A DNA stretch of 64,000 nt from Enterovibrio gelatinilyticus. Its GTDB lineage: Bacteria; Pseudomonadota; Gammaproteobacteria; Enterobacterales; Vibrionaceae. The stretch spans positions 62,001 through 126,000 of the forward strand of contig NZ_JAJUBC010000010.1 of the NCBI RefSeq assembly GCF_028683095.1. Direction: 5' to 3'. The position numbers were made by a program, and so were the translations under genes. Every line of letters starts with the position of its first letter. Position 1 is the stretch's first letter. A model generated the notes under the pieces. That model was not told where the DNA came from, did no database searches, and saw nothing but the letters and a program-made list of their open reading frames with translations. Positions 45,605-53,831 of this stretch are shown here, in pieces.

Positions 45605-46624
45605 ATGGCGGATGATAAGAAAAACATCATCATTATTAAGAAACGTCGCCGTGGCGATCACGACGAACACCATGGTGGTGCGTGGAAGGTGGCGTTTGCT
45701 GACTTTGCTATCGCCATGATGGCCTTTTTTATGGTGCTTTGGATCATGGAAATCGCCTCAGAAGATGAGCGCGAAGAGATCCAGTACATGCTTCAACAAA
45801 GCAGCATGTTCGACAGCATGGATAACCTATTCGACATCCGAAACAGCCCGTTCCCGATTGATTTTGACGGACAAGCGTCGCCGTTTGAAAACCCGATTAA
45901 CTCTACGCTGACCGGTTCAAATCAGCTTGGCACCTCGTTACATGAAGAAGTGCCTCAAGGGGAGCGCGGCAATAATGCAGGCCGAGGCGACAAGCTGCTT
46001 TCCATGATGGAAGGTAAGTACCTTGATACCGCCCAATTGACCGCCATGGCGATTGCTTTAGAAGAGATTGCGGAATCTCTCGGCGCCATGGAAAACATTC
46101 ATATGGAAATCGTGCCGCAAGGGCTACGCATTCGCATTCAAGACAGCACAAACAAACTGATGTTTGACCGAGGAAGCGTGGTTATGACGCCGTTCTTCGA
46201 AGATGTGTTGTATGCGTTGGCCCCTGTGCTTGGGCGTGTTCAAAACCGACTAATTGTCAGCGGTCATACCGACTCCACGCGTTACATCGCAGAAGGTTAC
46301 TCCAACTGGGAGTTGTCTGGCGATCGCGCATTAAAAGCTCGCCAAGTACTGGTGGCGTCGGGTTTGCCTGAAAGCCATGTTCTTCAAGTGCTGGCGATGG
46401 CAGATCGGATGTTGATAGACACAGCTGACCCCAAAAGTGGCAAAAACCGCCGTATCGAGTTTTTGATTTTAACCAAAGAAGCAGATAACCAACTGATTCG
46501 TTTGTTTGGCTCCGACCCTCGAGCGCTTGAAACACCGATTAACGATGGCGATGCCGTTAAACAAGCCAAACAATTTGCGCGGGAGAATCAACCCGTTTCC
46601 CGTTTAGAAGCGATGACGCAGTAA
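45605..46624 (+). CDS. lafU: Lateral motor stator protein LafU (MotB family)
   Basis: The 339-residue protein has a basic N-terminus, then the single membrane helix WKVAFADFAIAMMAFFMVLW, whose Asp is the ion-binding residue. Its surroundings resemble proton-type MotB (E. coli: YADFMTAMMAFF) more than sodium-type PomB. The C-terminal OmpA-like domain (NRLIVSGHTDSTRYIAEGYS, NWELSGDRALKARQVL) binds peptidoglycan. It follows lafT by 3 bases and ends the laf operon proper; no terminator separates it from fliB. Confidence 0.95.
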   Translation: MADDKKNIIIIKKRRRGDHDEHHGGAWKVAFADFAIAMMAFFMVLWIMEIASEDEREEIQYMLQQSSMFDSMDNLFDIRNSPFPIDFDGQASPFENPINSTLTGSNQLGTSLHEEVPQGERGNNAGRGDKLLSMMEGKYLDTAQLTAMAIALEEIAESLGAMENIHMEIVPQGLRIRIQDSTNKLMFDRGSVVMTPFFEDVLYALAPVLGRVQNRLIVSGHTDSTRYIAEGYSNWELSGDRALKARQVLVASGLPESHVLQVLAMADRMLIDTADPKSGKNRRIEFLILTKEADNQLIRLFGSDPRALETPINDGDAVKQAKQFARENQPVSRLEAMTQ

Positions 46625-46674
46625 CCGTGACGCCCCTGTAGCCGCGATGACACAGTGACAATGAATAAGTAGCG

Positions 46675-47853
46675 ATGAATAAAATAACCGTAACACCTCA
46701 ATTTTATAAAGAGTTTGCTTGCACCGGTTCAGCGTGTGAAGACCATTGTTGCCATAGCTGGAACGTGAATATCGACAAAAGCACGTACCAGTTTATGACG
46801 CGAAAAAGCGCCTTTAAAGCTAAAGCTGCCGAGGTGATTGAACGTACTCGCGGACAAGCGGCATATGCCAAAATTAAGCTAAACCAGCAAGGTAACTGCC
46901 CGTTTCGTATGGAAAGCGGTTTGTGTGAAGTGCATGCCGAACATGGACACACGCGACTGTCGAACACCTGTAAGACCTACCCGCGTCTTGTAAAAGTGCG
47001 TGGCAATCAGGTGCAGCACAGTTTGACGCTGTCTTGCCCTGAGGCCGTGCGTAAAGCGTTGCTGAACCCTGACGCCATGTCGTTTGATTCCAAGGTGACT
47101 CAAGAGGTGGCATTCAAACCAGCCCCTTACCAACGCCCTGCTCATCACGACGCAGTGCGTGAGTTGTTTGTTCTGTTGCTGTCTGAACAAAGCATGCCAC
47201 TAGAGCAGCGTTTGTTTACCTTTGGCTTTGCCATCAAGCACCTTTCTCAAGTGCCAGCCGAAGAGCAGACTGACGCGTTCGATCTGGTGATTGCACAGAT
47301 CCAAGATGGCAGCATTGCGGAGTTTTATGAGGGAATGCCTGCCGTGACGCAACTGCATGCGTCTTACCTGTTAAAAGGCTACAACGCGCTATTTGCACTG
47401 AATATTCTTGATAAGAAACCGCTTGTACTCGAGCGTTTAGAAAAGCTGCATGAACGCATGAAAAGTGCGCTTATCGAGGCGGGGGATGACGTTGCCCAGC
47501 AGCAAACCGTTCTGGAAGGCGGCTTTGCTGGCAACTACCCACGTTACATGGATGAACGTGCCCATGTTTGGGTGAATTATTTCATTTACCAAATGTATGA
47601 ATTGGATTTCCCTGCGGACAACATGTACGAGCAATTTAGCCAAATCATCGTGGATTTTTTCTACTTGCGCGGTGCTCTATGCCTATTGGCTGCAGACGCA
47701 GCGCTGTCGGACGATGATTTTGTGTTGGTGGTACAAAGCTATCATCGCGCACGTAGTCATGGCGGTAAATTCCCCAAGGTGCTTGAAAACATGAAGGGAA
47801 GATTTGATGTTGATTCCGCGATGCTGCCGCTGCTGCTATTGAAAGTGAGTTAG
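46675..47853 (+). CDS. fliB: Flagellin lysine-N-methylase FliB
   Basis: The 392-residue protein matches FliB, which methylates surface lysines of flagellin in Salmonella. Two cysteine groups near the N-terminus are diagnostic: CTGSACEDHCCHSWNV (about 13-28) and CPFRMESGLCEVHAEH followed by LSNTCKTYPRLV and SLTLSCPEAV (about 75-128). They probably bind a metal or iron-sulfur cluster. The remainder is helical (FAGNYPRYMDERAHVWVNYF). It starts 50 bases after lafU on the same strand with no terminator between, so it may be the last gene of the laf operon. Its likely substrate is LafA, but a polar flagellin elsewhere is possible. Confidence 0.9.
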   Translation: MNKITVTPQFYKEFACTGSACEDHCCHSWNVNIDKSTYQFMTRKSAFKAKAAEVIERTRGQAAYAKIKLNQQGNCPFRMESGLCEVHAEHGHTRLSNTCKTYPRLVKVRGNQVQHSLTLSCPEAVRKALLNPDAMSFDSKVTQEVAFKPAPYQRPAHHDAVRELFVLLLSEQSMPLEQRLFTFGFAIKHLSQVPAEEQTDAFDLVIAQIQDGSIAEFYEGMPAVTQLHASYLLKGYNALFALNILDKKPLVLERLEKLHERMKSALIEAGDDVAQQQTVLEGGFAGNYPRYMDERAHVWVNYFIYQMYELDFPADNMYEQFSQIIVDFFYLRGALCLLAADAALSDDDFVLVVQSYHRARSHGGKFPKVLENMKGRFDVDSAMLPLLLLKVS

Positions 47854-48052
47854 CGCTGGTTTCTTGGACAGTTGTTTGTATAATCCCGCGATTCTGATGA
47901 ATTGTTGCGTATAAATGCGACTCAGTTCATGTTTTTTATCTGTTGAAGACTTAATTGACGCCAAGATGCCTGCTGACTAAAAATCTGGCTATCTTGCGTT
48001 GTAACGAGACACATTCTGTCTTGTGTCTGGGTCTCGGAAAGTGAGTAGTAAA
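47854..48052 (+). promoter_or_regulatory. Promoter and leader of the parMR-like operon
   Basis: A perfect -10 box TATAAT lies at 47879-47884; the best -35 (near 47856) is poor. The predicted leader of about 160 bases contains an inverted repeat AGACAC (48007-48012) / GTGTCT (48023-48028), extended by GAGAC and GTCTC, just before the parM start. No tandem iterons like those of plasmid parC are visible. The inverted repeat could be an operator or a short centromere. Confidence 0.5.
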
Positions 48053-49102
48053 ATGTCAATTTCGACCTTAAAAATTGCTGTAGACGATGGCTCTACCAAT
48101 GTGAAAGTGAGCTGGATTGCGGACAATCAGCTTAAGACGGTAATCTCTCCGAACTCGTTCCGTAAGGATTGGAAGAGTGCTGCTCTGTTGAGAGATAAGA
48201 AGGTCTTCAACTACGAGATCGGTACCACCAAGTACACCTATGATGCGACCTCAGATAAAGCGCTGGAAACCACGCACGTTGATTACCAGTATGGCGACCT
48301 GAACCTGCTAGCGGTTCATCACGCATTGATGCAAACCGGCATTGAGCCACAGCCTGTGAAGCTTGTAGTTACGCTGCCGATCACTGAGTTCTATAACTCA
48401 GAAGACTGCCAACGCAATGAACACAAAATCGAGAAAAAGCGTAACAACTTGATGCGCAGCATTCGCCTAAACAAAGGCGAGCTATTCGACATCGTTGATG
48501 TTGAAGTGATGCCTGAAAGCTTGCCAGCGGTGATGTCGACGCTGATGAATTCAGACTGTAATGAATTCACTCGCTCATTGGTCGTGGACTGCGGTGGTAC
48601 AACGCTAGACATGGGTATTATCGTTGGTGAGTTTGACGATGTGTCTGCGGTTTACGGTAACAACGAAATCGGCGTTTCCATGGTGACAGATGCTGCGCGT
48701 AAAGCGTTGGCAGCGGCAGACAGCGATTCAAGCTACTTGGTGTCTAATGAATTGATTAAACGTCGTCACGACTTGTCGTTCGTGAAAGATGTGGTCAACG
48801 ATGAAAGCCAAATCGAAAAAATCATCAACAAGATCAACACGAAAATTGAAGAGCTTGGTGCGTCAGTGGCGTACGAAGCGAAGAAATTCTCGAAAAACCC
48901 AAACCGTGTCTACTTGGTGGGTGGCGGTGCTGCGCTGATTTATCCTGCAATCGCAAAAGCGTATGAAACCTTGGGCGACCGCGTTGTGTTGATTCACGAC
49001 TCACAATCTGCGCTGGCGCGTGAGCTTTGCATGTACCACTCGGACATGGGCGATGCGGTAGACGTTGCACCAGAGGCACTTGTAGGAGTGGGTGATGAGT
49101 AA
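48053..49102 (+). CDS. parM: Chromosomal ParM/StbA-type actin-like ATPase
   Basis: The product has 349 residues from the ATG at 48053 (a GTG at 48023 extends the frame). It resembles plasmid R1 ParM along its length: phosphate-1 loop VDDGSTNVKVSW, SPNSFRKDW, KVFNYEIGTTKYTYD, YQYGDLNLLAVHHALMQTGI, VTLPITEFYNSEDCQ, MPESLPAVMSTL, phosphate-2 VDCGGTTLDMGIIVGEF, NEIGVSMVTDAA and adenosine motif VYLVGGGAALIYPAI. ParM polymerises with ATP and pushes apart DNA bound by ParR. The partner frame overlaps its end. It sits in a chromosome between the flagellar cluster and yicC with no plasmid replication gene nearby, so its cargo is unknown. It could also be an MreB-related cytoskeletal protein with another job. 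Confidence 0.88.
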   Translation: MSISTLKIAVDDGSTNVKVSWIADNQLKTVISPNSFRKDWKSAALLRDKKVFNYEIGTTKYTYDATSDKALETTHVDYQYGDLNLLAVHHALMQTGIEPQPVKLVVTLPITEFYNSEDCQRNEHKIEKKRNNLMRSIRLNKGELFDIVDVEVMPESLPAVMSTLMNSDCNEFTRSLVVDCGGTTLDMGIIVGEFDDVSAVYGNNEIGVSMVTDAARKALAAADSDSSYLVSNELIKRRHDLSFVKDVVNDESQIEKIINKINTKIEELGASVAYEAKKFSKNPNRVYLVGGGAALIYPAIAKAYETLGDRVVLIHDSQSALARELCMYHSDMGDAVDVAPEALVGVGDE

Positions 49103-49892
49103 CCAGCATAAGCGGGTTAACTTTTCCATTTACCTCGACCCTGTTAATTCTAACTCTGACCGCTATGCGGTTGGGGTGATGCGTGACTGGGTAAAAGAAC
49201 GCAAGTTGCTGGTAGCTGACCCCTCTGCGGGTGTTGAGCTTCACCATCGCTTGCACATGCACAAAGATATTTATCTGGCGGGTGTTTTCCTTTACTTGCT
49301 CAGCCCTAAGCTGTGTGAGTTCTTGGCCTCTTCGTTGGCGGAAGATACTGTCAATGTGGATATGTTGAAGCATCAGCTACGTCTGTGTGGTTACAACATT
49401 GATGCGGCTCCAGCGAGTACAGGGATTGAACCTGACATGCTGCACGCGTTGAAAGACGCGGTGGATACTACGCCAGTGTTGAATATGCTTGGTGATATCA
49501 CTGACCAGCTTCAGCAAATCATGAGTTCGGAGCGTCAGCGTGAATCAGACGATACTTCGATGTCTCAGTTACCCGAGTTGGACAACACGTTAGCGTGTAT
49601 CCAAGAGGCGATGAATGGTTTACAGCCTGTCACTGCCAATATGGAAAGCCTGATTGGTTCGGTTGAATCGCTCAAGCAAGAGTTGGCGGCAGAGATGCGT
49701 CAACTTAACTTGAAGCGCGAAATCGCGGAGCTGAAAACCCTGTTGACGATGCAAAACTCGATGATTCGAAACTTGTCGTCTGGCAACGTGGTTACGAAGG
49801 TGTCAGAGGAAGAAGAGTTGGAGCCAGCAGGCCAAGTGCTGAGCCAGAAGATGGCATCAGTACAGAAGCTGAAATCAAAAGGTTTGTTCTAA
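49095..49892 (+). CDS. ParR/StbB-like partner protein with C-terminal coiled-coil extension
   Basis: The 265-residue protein starts at an ATG overlapping the parM stop, with AGGAG 6 bases upstream. The N-terminus KRVNFSIYLDPVNSNSDRYA has the spacing of the ParR ribbon-helix-helix (R1: KRRTIAFKLNPDVNQTD), and the next 80 residues are helical (LAGVFLYLLSPKLCEFLASS). Plasmid ParR ends near 117 residues. Here another 145 residues follow, with predicted coiled coil at about 195-245 (SVESLKQELAAEMRQLNLKR, EIAELKTLLTMQNSMIRNL). It is the expected DNA-binding adaptor for the ParM filament; the extension may add a new partner or anchor. The assignment as ParR is by context and a weak N-terminal match. 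Confidence 0.7.
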   Translation: MSNQHKRVNFSIYLDPVNSNSDRYAVGVMRDWVKERKLLVADPSAGVELHHRLHMHKDIYLAGVFLYLLSPKLCEFLASSLAEDTVNVDMLKHQLRLCGYNIDAAPASTGIEPDMLHALKDAVDTTPVLNMLGDITDQLQQIMSSERQRESDDTSMSQLPELDNTLACIQEAMNGLQPVTANMESLIGSVESLKQELAAEMRQLNLKREIAELKTLLTMQNSMIRNLSSGNVVTKVSEEEELEPAGQVLSQKMASVQKLKSKGLF

Positions 49893-49896
49893 AAAA

Positions 49897-49924
49897 ACAC
49901 CCAGTCATGACTGGGTGTTTTTTT
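49897..49924. terminator. Bidirectional terminator between parR-like gene and yicC
   Basis: The palindrome ACACCCAGTC-AT-GACTGGGTGT is flanked by A-tract and T-tract, so it works on both strands for two convergent genes. Confidence 0.92.
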
Positions 49925-49942
49925 ATCTAAATTGCGTTGGCA

Positions 49943-50806
49943 TTATTCGATATTCTGAATTTGCTCGCGCATTTGTTCGATAAGTACTTTCAACTCAACG
50001 CCTGATGCGGTGGTTTCAGTGCTGATAGATTTTGACGCCAGTGTGTTCGACTCGCGGTTAAATTCTTGCATCATGAAATCCAAACGTCGGCCACATGCGC
50101 CGCCTTTTTTCAGGATTTTATTGGCTTCTGATACATGAGAATCTAGGCGATCAAGCTCTTCAGCAACGTCAGACTTTTGTGCCAGCAGAATGATTTCTTG
50201 CTCAACGCGGTTCGCATCTAGCTCAATCTTGGCTTCTTCTAGTTTGGTGATAAGACGTTCACGCTGCCAATTTAGAATTTCAGGCATCTTAGCGCGTACT
50301 TTCACGACTTCTGCTGCAATTCCATCAAGGCGCTGCTCGATCAGTGCTTTCATGTTTGCGCCTTCGCTTGCACGTGCGGCAATGAAATCATCGACAGCTT
50401 CATCAAAGCCGCTCATGAGGGCTTTATTGATCACGTCCATATCTTGTTCTGGTGTTTCCATCACGCCCGGCCATTGCAGGACTTGGAAAGGACCGATATT
50501 GCCTTCACCTGAAGTCTCTTTGACCCACTTGGCGGCGTGAATAACCTGTTTTGCCAACTCTTCGTTGATTTTCAACTCTGTGTTTGCAGAAGCATTGGCT
50601 TCAAAGCGCAGGTTACATTCGACTTTGCCGCGAGCAAGGCGCTGGCGGAAACGTTCACGAATGATTGGTTCAAGGCCACGGAACTGCTCTGGCATGCGGA
50701 TGTAAGTTTCTAGGTAACGTTGGTTTACCGAACGGATTTCCCAAACGGCTGTGCCCCATGTGCCTTTTACTTCGCGGCGGGCGTAGGCAGTCATACTGTG
50801 GATCAT
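49943..50806 (-). CDS. yicC: YicC-family endoribonuclease
   Basis: The 287-residue product begins MIHSMTAYARREVKGTWG and has the family blocks WEIRSVNQRYLETYIRMPEQ, RLARGKVECNLRFEA and the C-terminal DFMMQEFNRESNTLASKS. YicC proteins are ribonucleases; the E. coli protein has been linked to degradation of the small RNA RyhB. It is divergent from rph, a gammaproteobacterial constant, which shows that the core chromosome resumes here. Confidence 0.95.
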   Translation of the reverse strand: MIHSMTAYARREVKGTWGTAVWEIRSVNQRYLETYIRMPEQFRGLEPIIRERFRQRLARGKVECNLRFEANASANTELKINEELAKQVIHAAKWVKETSGEGNIGPFQVLQWPGVMETPEQDMDVINKALMSGFDEAVDDFIAARASEGANMKALIEQRLDGIAAEVVKVRAKMPEILNWQRERLITKLEEAKIELDANRVEQEIILLAQKSDVAEELDRLDSHVSEANKILKKGGACGRRLDFMMQEFNRESNTLASKSISTETTASGVELKVLIEQMREQIQNIE

Positions 50807-50952
50807 TGATATTCACTCATTTATCGATGTTGCTCTGATTATACGCAGTTGTTCGCCTTCTTGTTAGTCTGTTCTTATTAACCATGAGAGCAGATGTTGA
50901 AGAAAAAAGCGCCGGAGCTAGGTTTGTGTTAGCGCGGCCTAGGTGAAGTCGC

Positions 50953-50958
50953 TATAAT
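50953..50958 (+). promoter_or_regulatory. -10 box of the rph-pyrE promoter
   Basis: A perfect TATAAT hexamer lies 73 bases before the rph ATG. A weak -35 (TTAGCG, 50929-50934, 18-base spacer) is the best partner I see. Confidence 0.5.
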
Positions 50959-51030
50959 CGCTGGTTAACGAAATTCAGTCGCGCTTACACAACGACTGTA
51001 CAGCTATAGCACAACTAAAGGTGGAACAAT

Positions 51031-51747
51031 ATGCGTCCTAGCGGAAGAGAAGTTGGTCAAATTCGTCCAGTTACCATGACACGTCATTTTACCGCACATG
51101 CGGAAGGCTCTGTTCTGGTGGAGTTTGGCGACACGAAAGTTATCTGTACCGCGACCGTTGAAGAAGGCGTGCCACGTTTTCTTAAAGGGAAGGGCCAAGG
51201 TTGGATCACTGCTGAATACGGCATGTTGCCACGTGCGACCCACACTCGTAACCGTCGTGAAGCGGCGAACGGTAAGCAAGGCGGTCGCACCATGGAAATC
51301 CAGCGTCTGATCGCACGTAGCCTTCGCGCTGCAGTGAACCTTGATCAATTGGGTGATTTCACAATTACCGTTGACTGTGACGTTATTCAAGCTGATGGCG
51401 GCACGCGTACTGCGTCTATTTCAGGTGCAAGCGTGGCAATGGCCGATGCACTGAATAAGCTGGTTGCTGAAGGAAAACTGAAAGCGAACCCAATGAAAGG
51501 TCACGTTGCTGCTGTGTCTGTCGGTATCTTTGAAGGCACGCCAATTTGCGACCTTGAGTATGTTGAAGATTCTGCCGCTGAAACTGACATGAACGTGGTG
51601 ATGCTGGAAGATGGCCGCATGATTGAAGTGCAGGGCACCGCAGAAGGCGAACCGTTCACGGCGGAAGAATTGAATGCCATGCTGGCTCTGGCCAATAAGG
51701 GCATTGAAGACATCATCGTGATTCAGAAAGCATCGTTAATTGATTGA
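51031..51747 (+). CDS. rph: Ribonuclease PH
   Basis: The 238-residue phosphorolytic exonuclease trims tRNA 3' ends. Family blocks: [80 protein letters not shown] and [20 protein letters not shown]. The full C-terminus is present, unlike the frameshifted copy in E. coli K-12. Its stop codon sits 7 bases before the pyrE attenuator hairpin, so its translation controls pyrE. Confidence 0.97.
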   Translation: MRPSGREVGQIRPVTMTRHFTAHAEGSVLVEFGDTKVICTATVEEGVPRFLKGKGQGWITAEYGMLPRATHTRNRREAANGKQGGRTMEIQRLIARSLRAAVNLDQLGDFTITVDCDVIQADGGTRTASISGASVAMADALNKLVAEGKLKANPMKGHVAAVSVGIFEGTPICDLEYVEDSAAETDMNVVMLEDGRMIEVQGTAEGEPFTAEELNAMLALANKGIEDIIVIQKASLID

Positions 51748-51753
51748 TGAAAG

Positions 51754-51782
51754 AGCGGCTTCTATTGGAGCCGCTTTTTTTT
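51754..51782 (+). promoter_or_regulatory. rph-pyrE attenuator (intrinsic terminator)
   Basis: AGCGGCT (51754-51760) pairs with AGCCGCT (51769-51775), followed by eight T. It lies between rph and pyrE. In enteric bacteria, UTP shortage slows polymerase so that ribosomes on rph follow closely and disrupt this hairpin, allowing pyrE transcription. The short distance to the rph stop fits that mechanism. Confidence 0.88.
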
Positions 51783-51836
51783 AACCAAAATACACAAGTA
51801 ACGGCCAGAAAGCCGAAGAGTGAGTCAGGAGAGAAA

Positions 51837-52478
51837 ATGAAAGCCTATCAGCGTCAGTTCATCGAGTTTGCATTGGAAAAACAAGTTTTGAAATTCGGTG
51901 AGTTCACCCTGAAGTCAGGTCGTAAGAGCCCATACTTCTTTAATGCAGGTCTATTTAACACGGGTCGTGATTTGGCGCGTCTTGGTCGTTTCTATGCAGA
52001 AGCGCTAGTGGACGCGAACATTGATTATGATTTGTTGTTTGGCCCTGCGTACAAAGGTATTCCTATCGCAACCACCACGGCGGTTGCTTTGGCTGAACAC
52101 CACGATATTGACACGCCATATTGCTTTAACCGTAAAGAAGCGAAAACCCATGGCGAAGGTGGCAACCTTGTCGGTAGCGTGCTTGAAGGCCGCGTGATGC
52201 TTGTTGATGATGTGATCACTGCGGGTACTGCCATTCGTGAATCGATGGAAATCATTCAAGCGAACGGCGCTGATTTGGCGGGTGTATTGGTCGCTATTGA
52301 CCGTCAAGAGCGCGGTAAAGGTGAGTTGTCGGCCATTCAAGAAGTTGAACGCGACTTTGGTTGTAAAGTGGTGTCTATTGTTAGCTTGGGCGACTTGGTG
52401 ACTTACCTTGAAGAGCAAGGTGGTAACCCTGAACATCTTGATGCGGTAAAAGCTTACCGCGCTGAATACGGTATCTGA
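51837..52478 (+). CDS. pyrE: Orotate phosphoribosyltransferase
   Basis: The product has 213 residues from the ATG at 51837 (AGGAGAGAAA upstream), identical in length to E. coli PyrE. The frame extends further upstream through the attenuator, but this start gives [20 protein letters not shown]. The PRPP-binding motif [17 protein letters not shown] and the catalytic loop [14 protein letters not shown] are intact. It converts orotate and PRPP to OMP in pyrimidine synthesis. Confidence 0.97.
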   Translation: MKAYQRQFIEFALEKQVLKFGEFTLKSGRKSPYFFNAGLFNTGRDLARLGRFYAEALVDANIDYDLLFGPAYKGIPIATTTAVALAEHHDIDTPYCFNRKEAKTHGEGGNLVGSVLEGRVMLVDDVITAGTAIRESMEIIQANGADLAGVLVAIDRQERGKGELSAIQEVERDFGCKVVSIVSLGDLVTYLEEQGGNPEHLDAVKAYRAEYGI

Positions 52479-52500
52479 CTTTCCTGTGCCACAGAAACGC

Positions 52501-52527
52501 AAAAGGCTGCATGATGCAGCCTTTTTT
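52501..52527. terminator. Bidirectional terminator between pyrE and slmA
   Basis: AAAAGGCTGCAT-G-ATGCAGCCTTTTTT forms a strong stem with A- and T-tracts on its two sides, serving both convergent genes. Confidence 0.92.
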
Positions 52528-52546
52528 AATGCTTTTCGCGACTCAA

Positions 52547-53137
52547 TTAGTCCAGTTGTGCGCTCAATAGCAGCCAGTACTGATCAAAGTCAGCCGTTGG
52601 CGGGTATTTGAAGCTCGAACGAACAAAGCGGTTTAAGCTACCTTCTACTTGCCCTAGTAACTGCGCAGCAAGAATAGATTCTTCAACCGGAAAGCCTTTA
52701 CCTTCACGAAGGCGACGCTCACGAAGTATTTGTCGTAGCTGACTTTCTATTTTTTCAAACAACTGATTAATGCGACCTTGCAGGCGGTCTTGTTCGAACA
52801 TGAGCGCATGGCCTGTCATGATTCGGGTTAAACCTGGGTTGCGTTCACCAAACACTAAGAGAAGCTGCAACGTCAGACGAAGACGCGTCAGGGTGTCTTT
52901 TTCTTCGCTTTGAATTCGGTTGATACGGGTGAACAGTGATTCTTCAATGAATTCAATCAACCCCTCAAACATGCGCGCTTTACTCGGAAAGTGGCGATAT
53001 AGCGCGGCTTCCGATACACCAACCTGAGCCGCAAGTTTGGCGGTTGTAATCCGTTGACTGCCCTGATTAGACTCCAGCATGTGAGCGAGAGCCTGAAGAA
53101 TTTCTTCGCGGCGGTTTTGCTTTTTTTGGACAGCCAT
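52547..53137 (-). CDS. slmA: Nucleoid occlusion factor SlmA
   Basis: The 196-residue TetR-family protein has a DNA-binding N-terminus ([40 protein letters not shown]) and a SlmA-type regulatory domain ([20 protein letters not shown]). SlmA binds chromosomal sites and blocks FtsZ ring assembly over the nucleoid. It lies between pyrE and dut as in E. coli. Confidence 0.96.
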   Translation of the reverse strand: MAVQKKQNRREEILQALAHMLESNQGSQRITTAKLAAQVGVSEAALYRHFPSKARMFEGLIEFIEESLFTRINRIQSEEKDTLTRLRLTLQLLLVFGERNPGLTRIMTGHALMFEQDRLQGRINQLFEKIESQLRQILRERRLREGKGFPVEESILAAQLLGQVEGSLNRFVRSSFKYPPTADFDQYWLLLSAQLD

Positions 53138-53292
53138 GAATAGATGTTTCCTTTGTTGTTATCGGGGTCTCGGACCCAAAATCTCGGCTGAAGGGTCTCT
53201 ATTTTAGCGGTGCGCCATCTGTATTAAAAGGATAATGCACCTTTGGGATTGTCGACGCACATAAGAATGTTAGAAAGCGTGAATAAGACGTT

Positions 53293-53316
53293 AAAAACGC
53301 CGCAGATTGGCGGCGT
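53293..53316 (-). terminator. Terminator after dut
   Basis: On the minus strand ACGCCGC-CAATCT-GCGGCGT is followed by TTTTTAA. It ends the coaBC-dut transcript, 29 bases past the dut stop. Confidence 0.85.
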
Positions 53317-53344
53317 ATCTATGTATTACACACTGAAATTGCTG

Positions 53345-53800
53345 CTATTTTGTACCAGAGTGTCCAAAACCACCGGCACCACGCTCTGTGGCATCAAAAT
53401 CTTCAACAATATTGAACTCTGCTTGAACAACAGGGACAAATACCAGTTGCGCAATACGTTCGCCCGGCTCGATAGTGAATGTGGTGTTGCCACGGTTCCA
53501 GCAAGAAACCATCAACTGACCTTGATAATCTGAGTCGATAAGGCCCACCAAGTTGCCTAGCACGATGCCGTGTTTATGCCCTAAACCCGAACGCGGCAAA
53601 ATAGTCGCAGCCAGTGACGGATCGGCGATATGAATCGCGAGGCCCGTTGGCAGTAGTTCGGTTTGCCCCGGCTCCAGTGTTACTGGTGCGTCCAGAATTG
53701 CGCGTAAGTCCAACCCTGCAGAACCTTCAGTGGCGTAAGCGGGAAGCGGGAATTCATTGCCGACGCGTGGGTCGAGAATTTTCAGGTCAATTTTTTTCAT
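53345..53800 (-). CDS. dut: dUTP diphosphatase
   Basis: The product has 151 residues from the ATG at 53798-53800, the E. coli length; the open frame continues upstream into coaBC sequence but [14 protein letters not shown] is the family start. All five dUTPase motifs are visible: [42 protein letters not shown] and the C-terminal [10 protein letters not shown]. It hydrolyses dUTP to dUMP, limiting uracil in DNA. It is 31 bases after coaBC. Confidence 0.97.
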   Translation of the reverse strand: MKKIDLKILDPRVGNEFPLPAYATEGSAGLDLRAILDAPVTLEPGQTELLPTGLAIHIADPSLAATILPRSGLGHKHGIVLGNLVGLIDSDYQGQLMVSCWNRGNTTFTIEPGERIAQLVFVPVVQAEFNIVEDFDATERGAGGFGHSGTK

Positions 53801-53831
53801 TTTGTTTTCCAATGATTGTTTTCCACTGAAT

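Noticed and set aside
47854-48052. Plasmid-like parC iteron array
   Set aside because: Short words such as ATCTG and TTGCGT recur, but not with regular spacing or enough length to be called iterons.
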